From contig CANFEY010000004.1 of assembly GCA_947446025.1 (NCBI GenBank), positions 62,001 to 126,000 of the forward strand: DNA of 64,000 nucleotides. Reading direction: 5' to 3'. A program made the position numbers and the translations under genes. This stretch comes from Bryobacterales bacterium (lineage in GTDB: Bacteria > Acidobacteriota > Terriglobia > Bryobacterales > Bryobacteraceae). The number at the start of each line of letters is the position of its first letter. The stretch's first letter is position 1. Positions 1 to 10,407 of the stretch are shown here, piece after piece. The notes under the pieces are model-generated. The model was not told where the DNA came from and did not search any database. It saw nothing but the letters and a program-made list of their open reading frames with translations.

Positions 1-351
1 CTGATGACCTACGGCTGGGCCGACCAGATCCTGCAGCCCATGATGGGCGTCAACTACTTTGAAGCCGCCGTCGCCAAGAACGGCCCCGCCACCACCGATT
101 TCTTCCGCCTCTTCATGGTCCCCGGCATGGCCCACTGCGGCGGCGGCATCGGACCCGACCGCTTTGACTCCATGACCGCAATCGTCAACTGGGTGGAAAA
201 AGGCAAGGCTCCCGATACGCTGCTGGCCAGCCGCGTGGTCGACGGCCAAGTCCAGCGCACCCGCCCGCTGTGCGCCTATCCGCAGGTCGCCCGCTACTCC
301 GGCCAAGGCAGCATCGACGATGCCGCCAACTTCCGCTGCGTCGCACCGTGA
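1..351 (+). CDS. Tannase/feruloyl esterase family protein, C-terminal fragment (5' end outside the window)
   Basis: The ORF is open to the window edge. FFRLFMVPGMAHCGGG...TAIVNWVEKGKAPDTLLASR matches the tannase C-terminal pattern. Confidence 0.75.
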   Translation: MMTYGWADQILQPMMGVNYFEAAVAKNGPATTDFFRLFMVPGMAHCGGGIGPDRFDSMTAIVNWVEKGKAPDTLLASRVVDGQVQRTRPLCAYPQVARYSGQGSIDDAANFRCVAP

Positions 352-373
352 ACCTCGATATAATAGCCGCCGG

Positions 374-2701
374 ATGGCAATAAACACCAAGGTGTGGCTG
401 AGCCTGACCGCGACAGCGTCCCTCTGCGCCCTGTTACCCGCGCAACAACCGCAACCCGCGCGCCAGCTTGTCGACAAGTATTGCGTCGGCTGCCACAACC
501 AGCGCACCAAGACCGGGGATCTCATCCTTGATACCGCCGACTACGCCGCCATCCCCGCCCACAGCGCGATGTGGGAAAAAGTCGTCAAGAAGCTCCGCTC
601 CGGCACCATGCCTCCTCCGGGCGCCCCTCGCCCCGACGCGGCCAGCTACAACGCCGCTGCCTCGTGGATAGAAGCCAAGCTCGACACCGCCCCGCCCTAC
701 GCAGGCCGCCCCGCCCTCCACCGCCTCAACCGATCCGAGTACGCCAACGCCATCCGCGACCTGCTGCACCTCGACGTCGACGTGAACTCGCTGCTCCCAC
801 CCGACGACGCAGCGTTCGGATTCGATAACGTAGCCGAAGTCCTCGGCGTTTCCCCCGCGCTCCAGGAGCAATATCTGGGAGCCGCCTCCAAAATCGCCGC
901 ACTCGCCATCGGCGACCCTGCGCAAACCCCCACCACACACACCTGGCGCGTCCCCCAAGACCTCACGCAAAACCAGCACGTGGAAGGCCTGCCCCTGGGC
1001 ACCGTCGGCGGAATTTCCGTGCGCCACAACTTCCCTCTGGACGCCGAATACCGCCTGCAGGCCAAGCTGTATCGCACCAACTTGAACATCATGCGCGGCC
1101 TGCAGACCGTGCAGCAAGTCGAGTTCAGCGTGGATGGCAAGCGCGTCCAGCTGATCAAGATCGGCGGCCCTGAGGAAATGGCCGCGCTGTTCGAAACGCC
1201 TACCGATACAAGTGACGCCGTGGACGCGCGCCTGCAAGCCGTGGTCCCCATCACCGCCGGTCCGCATACAGTGAGCATCGCGTTTCTTCAAGATCTGCAG
1301 TTCGCCGAACCCGTACGCTTGCAGTCGTTCCTGCGCAGCTCGGTCGACAACTTCGATTGGGCGGGTCATCCGCACTTGCAGGTATTGTCCGTCGCGGGGC
1401 CGTTCAAGGCCACAGGCGTGAGCGAAACGCCCAGCCGTCAGCGAATCTTAGTCTGCAAGCCCTCCAGCGTTTGCGCCAAGCAAATTGTCACCACGCTGAT
1501 GACGCGCGCGTATCGTCAACCGCCCTCAGCTGCCGACCTGGACCGCGCCATGAAATTTTACACCCCGGCTGCCAACTTCGAGCGCGGCATTCAAGCCGCG
1601 CTGGAACGCATCCTTGCCAGCCCGAAATTCCTCTTCCGCGCGGAGCGTGAGCCCGCCGGGGTCAAGCCCGGAACAACCTATCCCCTGACCAATCTCGAAC
1701 TCGCCTCGCGCCTCTCGTTTTTCCTTTGGAGCAGCATCCCCGACGACGCCTTAGTCAAAGTCAAGCTCACCAGCAGTGTGGCGCTCGACCGCGAGATCAG
1801 CCGCATGCTGGCCGACCCGCGCTCCGCTTCCCTCACCAACAACTTCGCCGGCCAGTGGCTGCAACTCCGCAACCTGCGCAACTTCCAGCCCAACACGGAC
1901 CTCTTCCCCGACTTCGACGACAACCTCCGCCAAAGTTTCCGCCGCGAAACTGAGATGCTCTTCGAGAGCGTCCTCCGCGAAGACCGCAGCGTGCTGGACC
2001 TGATGACCGCTGACTACACCTTCGTCAACGAACGCCTCGCCCGCCACTACGGCATCCCCAACATCTACGGCAGCCGCTTCCGCCGCGTGCCCGTTCGCGA
2101 CGAAGCCCGCAAGGGCCTACTGGGCCAAGGCAGCATCCTCGCACTGACCTCCCACGCCGAGCGCACATCGCCCGTAGTCCGCGGCAAGTGGATTCTGGAA
2201 AACCTGCTGGGCCTGCAAGTTCCCCCGCCTCCGCCCGGCGTTCCCCCGCTGCCCGAAAAGAAGGACGGCGACAAGCCCCGCACCATGCGCGAACAGATGA
2301 GCGAACATCGCGCCAACCCCGTCTGCGCCGCCTGCCACAAGACGCTGGACCCCATCGGCTTCGCGCTCGAAAACTTCGACGCAGTGGGCGCGTGGCGCTC
2401 CCAGGACGCCGGTGCCGCCGTCGATGCCCGCGGCGAACTCGCCGACGGCACCATGGTCGACGGTGTAGTTGAGCTTCGCCAAGCTCTGCTCAGCCGCCCG
2501 GAAAGCTTCGTCACCGCGGTGGTCGAAAAGTTGATGACCTACGCCCTGGGCCGAGGCCTCGACGCACGTGACATGCCCCAGGTGCGCGCTATCGTGCGCC
2601 AGGCGAAACCCGGCAACTACAAGTTGTCTGCCCTGATCCAAGGCGTCGCGCGCAGCACGCCATTCAGAATGAGTACCGCCGCTGAGGTCGCAACTCGATG
2701 A
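374..2701 (+). CDS. Secreted DUF1592/DUF1588/DUF1585-type protein with planctomycete-type cytochrome c motif (CVGCH)
   Basis: Signal peptide from ATG 374, VDKYCVGCHNQRTKTGDL, HRLNRSEYANAIRDLL, late CAACHKTLDPIGFALENFD motif. Confidence 0.85.
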   Translation: MAINTKVWLSLTATASLCALLPAQQPQPARQLVDKYCVGCHNQRTKTGDLILDTADYAAIPAHSAMWEKVVKKLRSGTMPPPGAPRPDAASYNAAASWIEAKLDTAPPYAGRPALHRLNRSEYANAIRDLLHLDVDVNSLLPPDDAAFGFDNVAEVLGVSPALQEQYLGAASKIAALAIGDPAQTPTTHTWRVPQDLTQNQHVEGLPLGTVGGISVRHNFPLDAEYRLQAKLYRTNLNIMRGLQTVQQVEFSVDGKRVQLIKIGGPEEMAALFETPTDTSDAVDARLQAVVPITAGPHTVSIAFLQDLQFAEPVRLQSFLRSSVDNFDWAGHPHLQVLSVAGPFKATGVSETPSRQRILVCKPSSVCAKQIVTTLMTRAYRQPPSAADLDRAMKFYTPAANFERGIQAALERILASPKFLFRAEREPAGVKPGTTYPLTNLELASRLSFFLWSSIPDDALVKVKLTSSVALDREISRMLADPRSASLTNNFAGQWLQLRNLRNFQPNTDLFPDFDDNLRQSFRRETEMLFESVLREDRSVLDLMTADYTFVNERLARHYGIPNIYGSRFRRVPVRDEARKGLLGQGSILALTSHAERTSPVVRGKWILENLLGLQVPPPPPGVPPLPEKKDGDKPRTMREQMSEHRANPVCAACHKTLDPIGFALENFDAVGAWRSQDAGAAVDARGELADGTMVDGVVELRQALLSRPESFVTAVVEKLMTYALGRGLDARDMPQVRAIVRQAKPGNYKLSALIQGVARSTPFRMSTAAEVATR

Positions 2702-4008
2702 ATTTCGTCACCAAGAAATCTCTCTCCCGCCGCACCATGCTGCGCGGGATGATCTCTCTACCGTTGCTCGATGCCATGCTCCCCGCACTCAGCGCGCAGG
2801 CCGCTCCCACCATGCGCTTCGGCGCGGTGTACTTCCCCAACGGCGCAATCATGCAGCAGTTCACGCCGAAGACGTTCGGAGCGGACTTTGAATTCACGCC
2901 CATTCTCAAGCCCTTCGAGCCCTACAAGAACAACCTGGTCGTCGTCACCAATCTCACCCGCTCGCATCCAGGCAGCCAAGTGGGTGACCACGCCGTCAGC
3001 GCCGCCGGATTCCTCACCGGCGTGTGGCCCAAGCGCACCGAAGCCGAGGACGTTTACGCCAACACCACCATTGACCAGATCGTCGCCCAGCGCATCGGAC
3101 AACAAACGCCGTTGCCGTCACTCGAACTCGCCACCGAAGACTTCTCTGGCTACGTCGGCGGCTGCTCCCCCGGCTTCAGCTGCTCCTACATGAACACGAT
3201 CTCCTGGTCGTCGCCGAAAACGCCGCTGCCCATGGAGACGAATCCCCGCGCTGTCTTCGAGCGAATCTTTGGCGAACCCGGCACCTCCTCTGATCGCCGC
3301 GCGCGGCTCGCCAACCGCCGCAGCATTCTTGATTCCCTCGCCGAAGACGCCCGCGACATGGAGCGCCAGCTCGGCACCCGCGACCGCGCACGCCTGGGCG
3401 ACTACCTCGAAAACGCCCGCGAAATCGAACGCCGTATCCAACAAGCCGAGGCCCGACCAGTGAGCGAAACCGCCACACCCGAAGCCCCCCTCGGTACGCC
3501 CGAAAACTTCACTGACCATGTCGCCTTGATGTTCGACCTGGCCGCCGCCGCCTTTGAAGCCGACGCGACCCGCGTCTTCACCTTCATGATGTCGCGCGAG
3601 CTTAGCCAGCGCACCTACCCGCAAATCGGCGTGACCGAGCAGCACCATTCCGTTTCGCATCACTTGAACAACGCGCAGAAAATGGCGCAGATGGTCAAAG
3701 TCAACACGTACTACGCTGAGATGTACGCCCGCTTCCTGTCCAAGCTGCGCGCGACGCCCGACGGCGACGGGTCCCTGCTGGATCATTCGCTGCTCGCCTA
3801 CGGAGCTGGAATGTCGGATTCCAACGGCCACGTGTCAGACCCGTTGCCGATGGTCCTCACCGGCGGCGGCGTTGGCAAGGGGTCCCGCCACATGCAGGTG
3901 CCAGTGCGCACGCCCATCGGCAACCTGTGGCGCGACGTAGCGGAGCGCTTCGGCGCGAACGTGGAACAATTCGGAGACAGCACGGGGATCACCAATGTCT
4001 TTGCGTAG
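2698..4008 (+). CDS. DUF1552 domain protein with Tat-like signal (SRRTMLRG)
   Basis: ATGA overlap with the upstream gene; SRRTMLRGMISLPLLDAMLP...HHSVSHHLNNAQKMAQM...LLAYGAGMSDSNGH. Confidence 0.85.
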   Translation: MNFVTKKSLSRRTMLRGMISLPLLDAMLPALSAQAAPTMRFGAVYFPNGAIMQQFTPKTFGADFEFTPILKPFEPYKNNLVVVTNLTRSHPGSQVGDHAVSAAGFLTGVWPKRTEAEDVYANTTIDQIVAQRIGQQTPLPSLELATEDFSGYVGGCSPGFSCSYMNTISWSSPKTPLPMETNPRAVFERIFGEPGTSSDRRARLANRRSILDSLAEDARDMERQLGTRDRARLGDYLENAREIERRIQQAEARPVSETATPEAPLGTPENFTDHVALMFDLAAAAFEADATRVFTFMMSRELSQRTYPQIGVTEQHHSVSHHLNNAQKMAQMVKVNTYYAEMYARFLSKLRATPDGDGSLLDHSLLAYGAGMSDSNGHVSDPLPMVLTGGGVGKGSRHMQVPVRTPIGNLWRDVAERFGANVEQFGDSTGITNVFA

Positions 4009-5407
4009 ACTCATCGCAGTCGCCTTCCTTGCCGTCAGCTTGCACGCCGCCGATGAAGACGGCCTGACGCCGCTGCACCGGGCCGTGGAAGCCGACGATG
4101 TCCCCGCCGCGGCCAAGCTGCTGCAATCCCGCGCCGCCGTCAACGCGCCTACGCGTAACGGGGTAACCCCCCTGTGGCTGGCCGTAATGAACCGCAACGC
4201 CGAAATGGTGGAGCTGCTGCTCAAGGCCGGAGCCGACCCCAACGGCGCGCTCCCCAGCGGCGAAACCATCCTCATGACCGCCGCCCGCACCGGCAACTCC
4301 GAAGTAGCCGACGCGCTCATCAAACGCGGCGCGAAGGTGAGCGCCACCGGTCCCGCATTTGGTGAAACTCCGCTCATGCTCGCCGCCGGAGAAAACCACG
4401 CCAGCGTGATCCGAGTCCTGCTGCAACACGGTGCGGAAGTCAACGGACGCTCTTCTAAACTCGACTACGCCAAGGACCGGTTCGGCCTCGAAGGCGTGCT
4501 CACCATCCTGCCCCACGGCAGCTGGACGCCGCTGATGTACGCCGCGCGCGAAGGCTCGCTCGACGCCGCCCACGCGCTCACCGAAGCCGGAGCCGAGCTC
4601 AACGCCGCCGACACCGAAGGCACCACGGCCCTGCTGCTCGCGATCACCAACAGTCACTACGACACCGCTCAGCTGCTGATCGAAAGAGGCGCGGACGTGA
4701 ACCTGGGAGACACCACCAGCATGGCTCCCCTGTTCGCCGCCGTGGACATGAACACGCTGGGCGAAGTCTTCGGCCGCCCCACCCGCGTCTCGCGCGACAA
4801 GCTCTCCGCTCTGGATCTCATGAAGGTTTTGCTGGACCGTGGCGCGAATCCCAACGCCGGACTCAAGACAACCACACTGCAACGCGCCCACACTCCCGGC
4901 GAGCCCACGCTCAACGAAGGCGCAACCCCGCTGGCTCGATCCGCCCGCGCCGGCGACATCGCCGCTATGGAAATCCTCATCGCCCGGGGAGCCAACGTCT
5001 CCCAACCTCTGAAGAACGGCACCACGCCCCTGATGTTCGCCGCCGGACTCGGCCGGGGCGTCAGCGCGTTCGTGAAGGATTACGGTACCGACGCCGACCT
5101 GCTTGCCGCCGCGAAACTGCTGCTCGACAAGGGAGCCGACATCAACGCCCTCAGCGCCGCCGGCCAAACCGCCATGCACTTCGCCGCCCAAGCCACAGAC
5201 GCGAATTTCCCCGCTCCGCCTGACGATATGGTGAAGCTGCTTGCGGCGCGCGGCGCAAAGCTGGACGTGGTGGATAAGCAGAACCGCTCACCCATTGAGA
5301 TGGCAGAAGGCAAAGGCCTCCGCGGTCGCGCGGGCGGACCGGTGAAGGCGCGCGAAGGCACCATCGCCCTGCTGCGCAGCCTACAAGCGCGGGTAGTCCA
5401 GCAATAA
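3995..5407 (+). CDS. Secreted ankyrin-repeat protein
   Basis: Signal peptide MSLRRLIAVAFLAVSLHAA plus multiple ankyrin units (GLTPLHRAVEADDVPAAAKLL, GVTPLWLAVMNRNAEMVELLLKAGADPN). Confidence 0.9.
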   Translation: MSLRRLIAVAFLAVSLHAADEDGLTPLHRAVEADDVPAAAKLLQSRAAVNAPTRNGVTPLWLAVMNRNAEMVELLLKAGADPNGALPSGETILMTAARTGNSEVADALIKRGAKVSATGPAFGETPLMLAAGENHASVIRVLLQHGAEVNGRSSKLDYAKDRFGLEGVLTILPHGSWTPLMYAAREGSLDAAHALTEAGAELNAADTEGTTALLLAITNSHYDTAQLLIERGADVNLGDTTSMAPLFAAVDMNTLGEVFGRPTRVSRDKLSALDLMKVLLDRGANPNAGLKTTTLQRAHTPGEPTLNEGATPLARSARAGDIAAMEILIARGANVSQPLKNGTTPLMFAAGLGRGVSAFVKDYGTDADLLAAAKLLLDKGADINALSAAGQTAMHFAAQATDANFPAPPDDMVKLLAARGAKLDVVDKQNRSPIEMAEGKGLRGRAGGPVKAREGTIALLRSLQARVVQQ

Positions 5408-5433
5408 CCGCCCGGTGCTGTCCCCGAGGCAGC

Positions 5434-6240
5434 CTAGCGCTTCTTCGTATCCGTCGCCGTCTTGATCGGCCGCGTCGTCGCGTCCGGCTTGGCGAAGCGC
5501 TTCTCATCAATCATCTGGTTGATGACCACGGAATCGGAAAACATCTCGTAGATCTTCTTCCCGTTGCGCTCCCGGTTGGTCTGGAACGGCCACTGGATGC
5601 CATCCACCGCGCGGTAGCGCGAATACCGCGTGACCTCTTCAAAACGCTCCCGCGTCTCATCGCGCCACTCCCACTTCTGCCGCAACGGAAGCTTTGTGGT
5701 CGGATGAAAGTACGCCGTCACCACCCGGTTCTTCGCGTCAATGATGTCCACGATGCTCATCGGCGTGTTTTCGATCACGTCGCTGCCCCGGTATTCGAAC
5801 ACCATACCCGGCTCCTTCAGCCGGTTGCGCAGGATGTAAAACAAGTTGTGCAGTGTCGAATCGTGGTACCGCGCCACCTGCTCTTTTTCGAGCTCCGTCG
5901 GGCCGCGATACGTCACTTCCCAGGCGCCCTCCTCGCGGAACACGCGGAAGAAGCCCTCATCCTTGCCCAACCCCTGGTGCTCCTGCTGGGCCAGTTCGAT
6001 CCCGCTCTTGGACGCATCAATCGGAACGTAGCGCGTGTAGAAACGCGCGATGGAAAGCCCGCTCAACTGGTCAAACGCGAACGAATAGGCCCGCCCCGTC
6101 TCAATGCGGTTCTGCACGGTGAGGAACTTCTCCCCGCCCAGCGCCTTCACGGCGTCGTCGACAATCTGCCGCCCTTTCAGCTGCGCGTCCTGCGCCGGTG
6201 CCGCAGCGGCAATCAAACAAAGTGCAAAGAATCGCTTCAT
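5434..6240 (-). CDS. Secreted protein, outer-membrane lipoprotein-sorting-like
   Basis: Signal peptide MKRFFALCLIAAAAPAQ, VKALGGEKFL..., YSRYRAVDGIQWPFQ. Confidence 0.6.
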   Translation of the reverse strand: MKRFFALCLIAAAAPAQDAQLKGRQIVDDAVKALGGEKFLTVQNRIETGRAYSFAFDQLSGLSIARFYTRYVPIDASKSGIELAQQEHQGLGKDEGFFRVFREEGAWEVTYRGPTELEKEQVARYHDSTLHNLFYILRNRLKEPGMVFEYRGSDVIENTPMSIVDIIDAKNRVVTAYFHPTTKLPLRQKWEWRDETRERFEEVTRYSRYRAVDGIQWPFQTNRERNGKKIYEMFSDSVVINQMIDEKRFAKPDATTRPIKTATDTKKR

Positions 6241-8285
6241 GGCCGCTTCCCGATCACCTCCGCTGTGATCCCGCTGTTGATGGTGTACGCACTGATGATG
6301 CCCGGACCCGCCTTAAACGGCAGCTTGATGCCGCTCACTTCGCGGAAGTCCGAGTAAGCCTCCGACGTTTCCGGCTGCCCCGCCTCGGTTTAGCTCAACT
6401 TCGCGGGCAATCCCGCGGCATCGAACTCCAGCCGGGCTACTTGCCCCCCGCCGGAAATCTCCACCGCGTTGGCGCTCACCGCGTTCACCGTGCGCCCCGC
6501 CAGGCGATCCGAAAGCATCAGAGTGATTAGATTGCGGAATACCTCGCCCTGTGCCTGCTTCACAATCTGCGCCGGCATATCCTGCGTACCCTGCGGCGTC
6601 GAGAGCCAGCCCGCATCGCCGTTGATATACGCAACGATGGTCCCGAACGGCAGCACCTGGTCCTGCCGGAAATGGCCGGGAGCCAGGTAGCGCACCGTCT
6701 GCTTCATCGTGATGCCTCCCTGCGCCGCAGGCAGCGTCAAATCCAGCGCAATCGTCAGATCCTTGATCCCCGCCAGCCGATCCGCCCCGCCCATCGCCGC
6801 CTGCGCGCTCTGCAAAAGCGCCTTGCCGCGAGCCAGACTCGCCGCATCCGCCGCCGCTAACTGCTGCTTCGGCTCCGGAATCGTCAGATCAATCGCGGTC
6901 ACCGTGCCCAGCGTGCTCAGCGGCTTCGGCATCTCTTTCGGATTGCCCACCGCCACAATCGTCAGCTGCTCCGGTTGCACAGATTGCTTCATCACGCGCA
7001 GAACATCGGCCCGCGTGACCGATTCAATCGTCTTTTGATACTGGAACAAAAAGTCCTTCGGGTAGCCGTGATACGCGTATTGCAACACGCGGTTCAGCGT
7101 CTTCTCCGGACTATCGAAGAAGAACACGAAGCTGTTCAGCACCGCCTGTTTGGCCTCGCTCAGTTCCACCGCCGACACTTCCGTGGTGCGCATCTTCTCG
7201 ATCTCGGTCTTGATCGCCTGAATTGTTTCCACCGTCGACGCCGACTTCGTGCTGCCCCCGATGCGGAACGTACCCGGATGGTTGTAGTTCGCCGCCCACG
7301 TCGCGCCGATGGAATACGCGTACCCTAACTTGGTCCGGATCTGCGCCATCAGCCGGCTCTTGAAGCCCTCGCCCAGAATGTTGTTCGCAACTTCCAGCGC
7401 CGGATAGTCCTTGTCCCGCAGCGTTCCGCCCAAATGGCCTATGGAGAAAAATGTCTGCGTGACGTCGGCCTTTTCCGCGAAAAAAATCCCCGGAGCCGCC
7501 TTCGCGGTCACCTGCGGGAACGCCGGGACCGCCGCCTGCTCCACCGTCCATCCCCCGAACAGCGCCTCCAGCTTGGTCCGCATCTGCGCCACCGTGAAGT
7601 CCCCATACACTCCCAGCAGGACGTTCTTCGGGAAGTAGTAGCGGCGATAGAAATTCACCACGTCTTCCCGCTTTATGTTGTTTAGGTGCTCATACTCAGT
7701 GGACCAGCCGTAAGACGTGTCGCGTCCATAGAGAATGCTCAGCAACTCGCGCCGGGGAATCTCCCCCGCTTCGTCATTGCGCCGCGCAATCCCGCCTCGG
7801 AACTGGTTCAGCGACAAGTCGATCTTTTCTTGCCGGAACTCGGGCGATGTAAGCACATCTTTAAAGACGGCCAACACCTGGTCTTCGGTTTCCTTCAATC
7901 CTGAGAAGCCAACCGAAGCGCTGGTCTCTCCCATCGAACTTTCCACCGACGCCGCGATGTTCTCCAGGTCTTCATCGATCTGATCCCCGGTCTTCACCCG
8001 CGTACCGCCAGAGCGCATCACCTCCGCCATCACCTGCGAAAGCCCCCGCTTGTCACTCGGATCAAACAGATTGCCCGTCCGGACCATCGCGAAGCCGCGC
8101 AACACCGGCAGTTCGTGATTCTCCAGCAGGAACACCCGCATCCCGTTTGAGAGCGTGATCTCCACCGGCTCCGGCGGCGTCACAGCCTTCAGCGGCGGAT
8201 AGACCAACTGCTTGTATGTGGGGATCGGCGCAGTTTGTGCGAGCGCCGCAGCAGCGGCGATCAAAATAACAACGATTCGCTTCAC
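6237..8285 (-). pseudogene. M16 (insulinase-like) peptidase with C-terminal lipoprotein-sorting-like domain; in-frame TAA at 6390-6392 separates the last 50 codons
   Basis: The main ORF is 6390..8285. After TAA the same frame continues TEAGQPETSEAYSDFREVSGIKLPFKAGPGIISAYTINSGITAEVIGKRP and stops at TGA 6239-6237, giving an ATGA overlap with the next gene. Confidence 0.75.
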
Positions 8286-9769
8286 TTTGCACCCCCCTCA
8301 GGCGCGTACGTCCAAGCCACAGTGCGGCTAGTTTCAATCAAGTACTCTTTGGCCACCCGCTGCACGTCTTCGACCGTGACCTTGTTGTACTCCTCCAGTT
8401 CCGTGAAGACCTTCCGCCAATCCCCAAAGCTAGCCTGGTACGACGCCAACGTCTCGGCGAGCCCGCTGTTGCTGGCCAACCCTTCGATCAACCCCGCGCG
8501 CAGCTTCGTCTTGACGCGTTGCAGCGCCGCCGCATCAATCGGTTGCGTCTTGATCCGCTCCAAGATCTCATACGCCGCCTTCTCGTTCTCCTCCAACGTG
8601 TGCCCCGCATTCGGCACCATGAACAGCAGAAATAACGACGGATACTTGCTGCCGGGATAGTTCGAGATCGCCTGGGCTGCCAGCGCCATCTGCTTGTCGC
8701 GGACCATCTCCTTATACAGCACACCCGTCCGCCCCCCGGAAAGAATCTCCGTCAGCAGGTCCAGCGCCGGTGCGTCGCCCGAGTATTGGTCCGGCCGCTT
8801 GTACCCGATCACCATGATCGGCTGCGCGGGCGAAGCCACCTTCACCCGCTTCTCGCCATTCTGCTTCGGCTCCACCGTGCGCACCATCGGCGGCGTGGGA
8901 CCTGCGGGAATGCGACCGAAGTACTTCTGTGCCATCCGCTTCGCCGTTGCAGGATCCACATCCCCCGCGATCGCGATGGTCAGGTTCGACGGCCCGTAGT
9001 ATTTCTTGAAAAACGCCTCAGCATCCGTGCGGCGGAAGCTTTCAATGTCACTGGCCCAGCCCCCCGCAAAGTTGTGATACGGATGCGCCTCGAACGCGGT
9101 TGCGAGCAGAGCCTCCACCAGCATTCCCTGCGGGCTCGATTCCACCCGCATGCGACGCTCCTCACGGACCACGTCGCGTTCCTTATAGAACTCCCGCAAC
9201 ACCGGCCGCAGGAACCGCTCGGATTCCAGCAGGAACCACAACTCCAGCCGGTTCGAAGGGAAGCTGTAGAAGTACTGCGTGTTGTCTTCCGACGTCCCTG
9301 CATTCATGCCGACCCCACCGTTCGACTCCACGATGCGGTCGTACTCGTTCGATTCTACGTAGCTGTCCGCTGTGCCGATGGCGTCCTTGAGGTTCGCCTC
9401 CAGCGTAGCGAGCTTGGCTTTGTCCGCCCGAAACCCCTTGTTCCGCTCGGCTTCCACGTTGTCGTATGCGCGTTCTATCGCGTCCAGCGCGGCCTTTTCC
9501 TTGAGCCAATTCTTACTGCCGATTGCCGACGTCCCCTTGAACGCCATGTGCTCGAACATGTGGGCAAGGCCTGTGGAGCCGCTGGGATCGTCGACGGCTC
9601 CCGCATTCACGTAAGTGTGGAAACTAACCACCGGCGCGTCATGGCGTTCGATGACCAAAAACTGCAGCCCGTTGGCAAGCGTGAAGGTGGTGACTTTTTT
9701 CTCAAAGTCCTGCAAGGATTGCGCGCAAAGCAGCGCAGGCAACAGGAACAGAAGCAAACGAATCCGCAT
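8282..9769 (-). CDS. M16 family zinc peptidase
   Basis: HxxEH motif in GSTGLAHMFEHMAFKGTSAIGSKNW; signal peptide. Confidence 0.9.
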   Translation of the reverse strand: MRIRLLLFLLPALLCAQSLQDFEKKVTTFTLANGLQFLVIERHDAPVVSFHTYVNAGAVDDPSGSTGLAHMFEHMAFKGTSAIGSKNWLKEKAALDAIERAYDNVEAERNKGFRADKAKLATLEANLKDAIGTADSYVESNEYDRIVESNGGVGMNAGTSEDNTQYFYSFPSNRLELWFLLESERFLRPVLREFYKERDVVREERRMRVESSPQGMLVEALLATAFEAHPYHNFAGGWASDIESFRRTDAEAFFKKYYGPSNLTIAIAGDVDPATAKRMAQKYFGRIPAGPTPPMVRTVEPKQNGEKRVKVASPAQPIMVIGYKRPDQYSGDAPALDLLTEILSGGRTGVLYKEMVRDKQMALAAQAISNYPGSKYPSLFLLFMVPNAGHTLEENEKAAYEILERIKTQPIDAAALQRVKTKLRAGLIEGLASNSGLAETLASYQASFGDWRKVFTELEEYNKVTVEDVQRVAKEYLIETSRTVAWTYAPEGGAK

Positions 9770-9822
9770 GCTCCCAGTGTAGCGTTGGTAGGGCAGGCCT
9801 TTGGCCTGCCAGGGTACAAGCC

Positions 9823-10398
9823 CTAAATCGCCATGATCTCTTTTTCTTTAGCCTTCGCGTTGACGTCGATCTTAGCAATGTAGCCGTCCGTCATCTTCTG
9901 CGTCTCTTCCAGACCCCGCCGCTCTTCATCCTCGCTGATGGTCTTATCCTTCATCAGCTTCTTCAGATGATCGTTGGCATCGCGCCTCACGTTGCGCACC
10001 GCCACGCGGTGATCTTCCGCGATCCCCAGCAGCTTCTTCGCGATTTCCTTGCGGCGCTCTTCGGTCAACGCCGGCACCGGCACACGAATGATTTTTCCGT
10101 CATTGCTGGGGTTCAGCCCCAACTCGGCCGCCTTGATTGCCTTCTCAATCGCGTTGATTTGCGAGACGTCCCAGGGTTGGATGGTGATCAGCTGCGCTTC
10201 AGGCACATGCAGGTTCGCCAGCTGGTTGATGGGCGTCATGGTGCCGTAGTAGTCCACCTTGACGTTGTCGAAGACGGAGACCGAGGCTCGCCCGGTGCGG
10301 ATGGTGGAAAGGTTCTGCTGTAGGTCCGCCAACGCTTTTTCCATGCGGGCTTTGGCGTTGGCTTCGACGTCTTTCACGCTCTTGAATTGGTCAGACAT
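9823..10398 (-). CDS. frr: Ribosome recycling factor
   Basis: ALADLQQNLSTIRTGRAS...TPINQLANLHVPEAQLITIQPWD. Confidence 0.97.
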   Translation of the reverse strand: MSDQFKSVKDVEANAKARMEKALADLQQNLSTIRTGRASVSVFDNVKVDYYGTMTPINQLANLHVPEAQLITIQPWDVSQINAIEKAIKAAELGLNPSNDGKIIRVPVPALTEERRKEIAKKLLGIAEDHRVAVRNVRRDANDHLKKLMKDKTISEDEERRGLEETQKMTDGYIAKIDVNAKAKEKEIMAI

Positions 10399-10407
10399 AA
10401 ATTGGTT

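Noticed and set aside
434-1375. Long antisense ORF opposite the DUF1592 gene
   Set aside because: High-GC shadow ORF; the sense frame has clear domain motifs and the antisense product has low-complexity G/V/D composition.
3989-5191. 400-aa minus ORF opposite the ankyrin gene
   Set aside because: Shadow of repetitive ankyrin codons; glycine/glutamate-rich with no recognisable motif.
4000-5400. Repeat-like periodicity considered as a DNA repeat array or CRISPR
   Set aside because: Explained by ~33-codon ankyrin units; no identical direct repeats with unique spacers.
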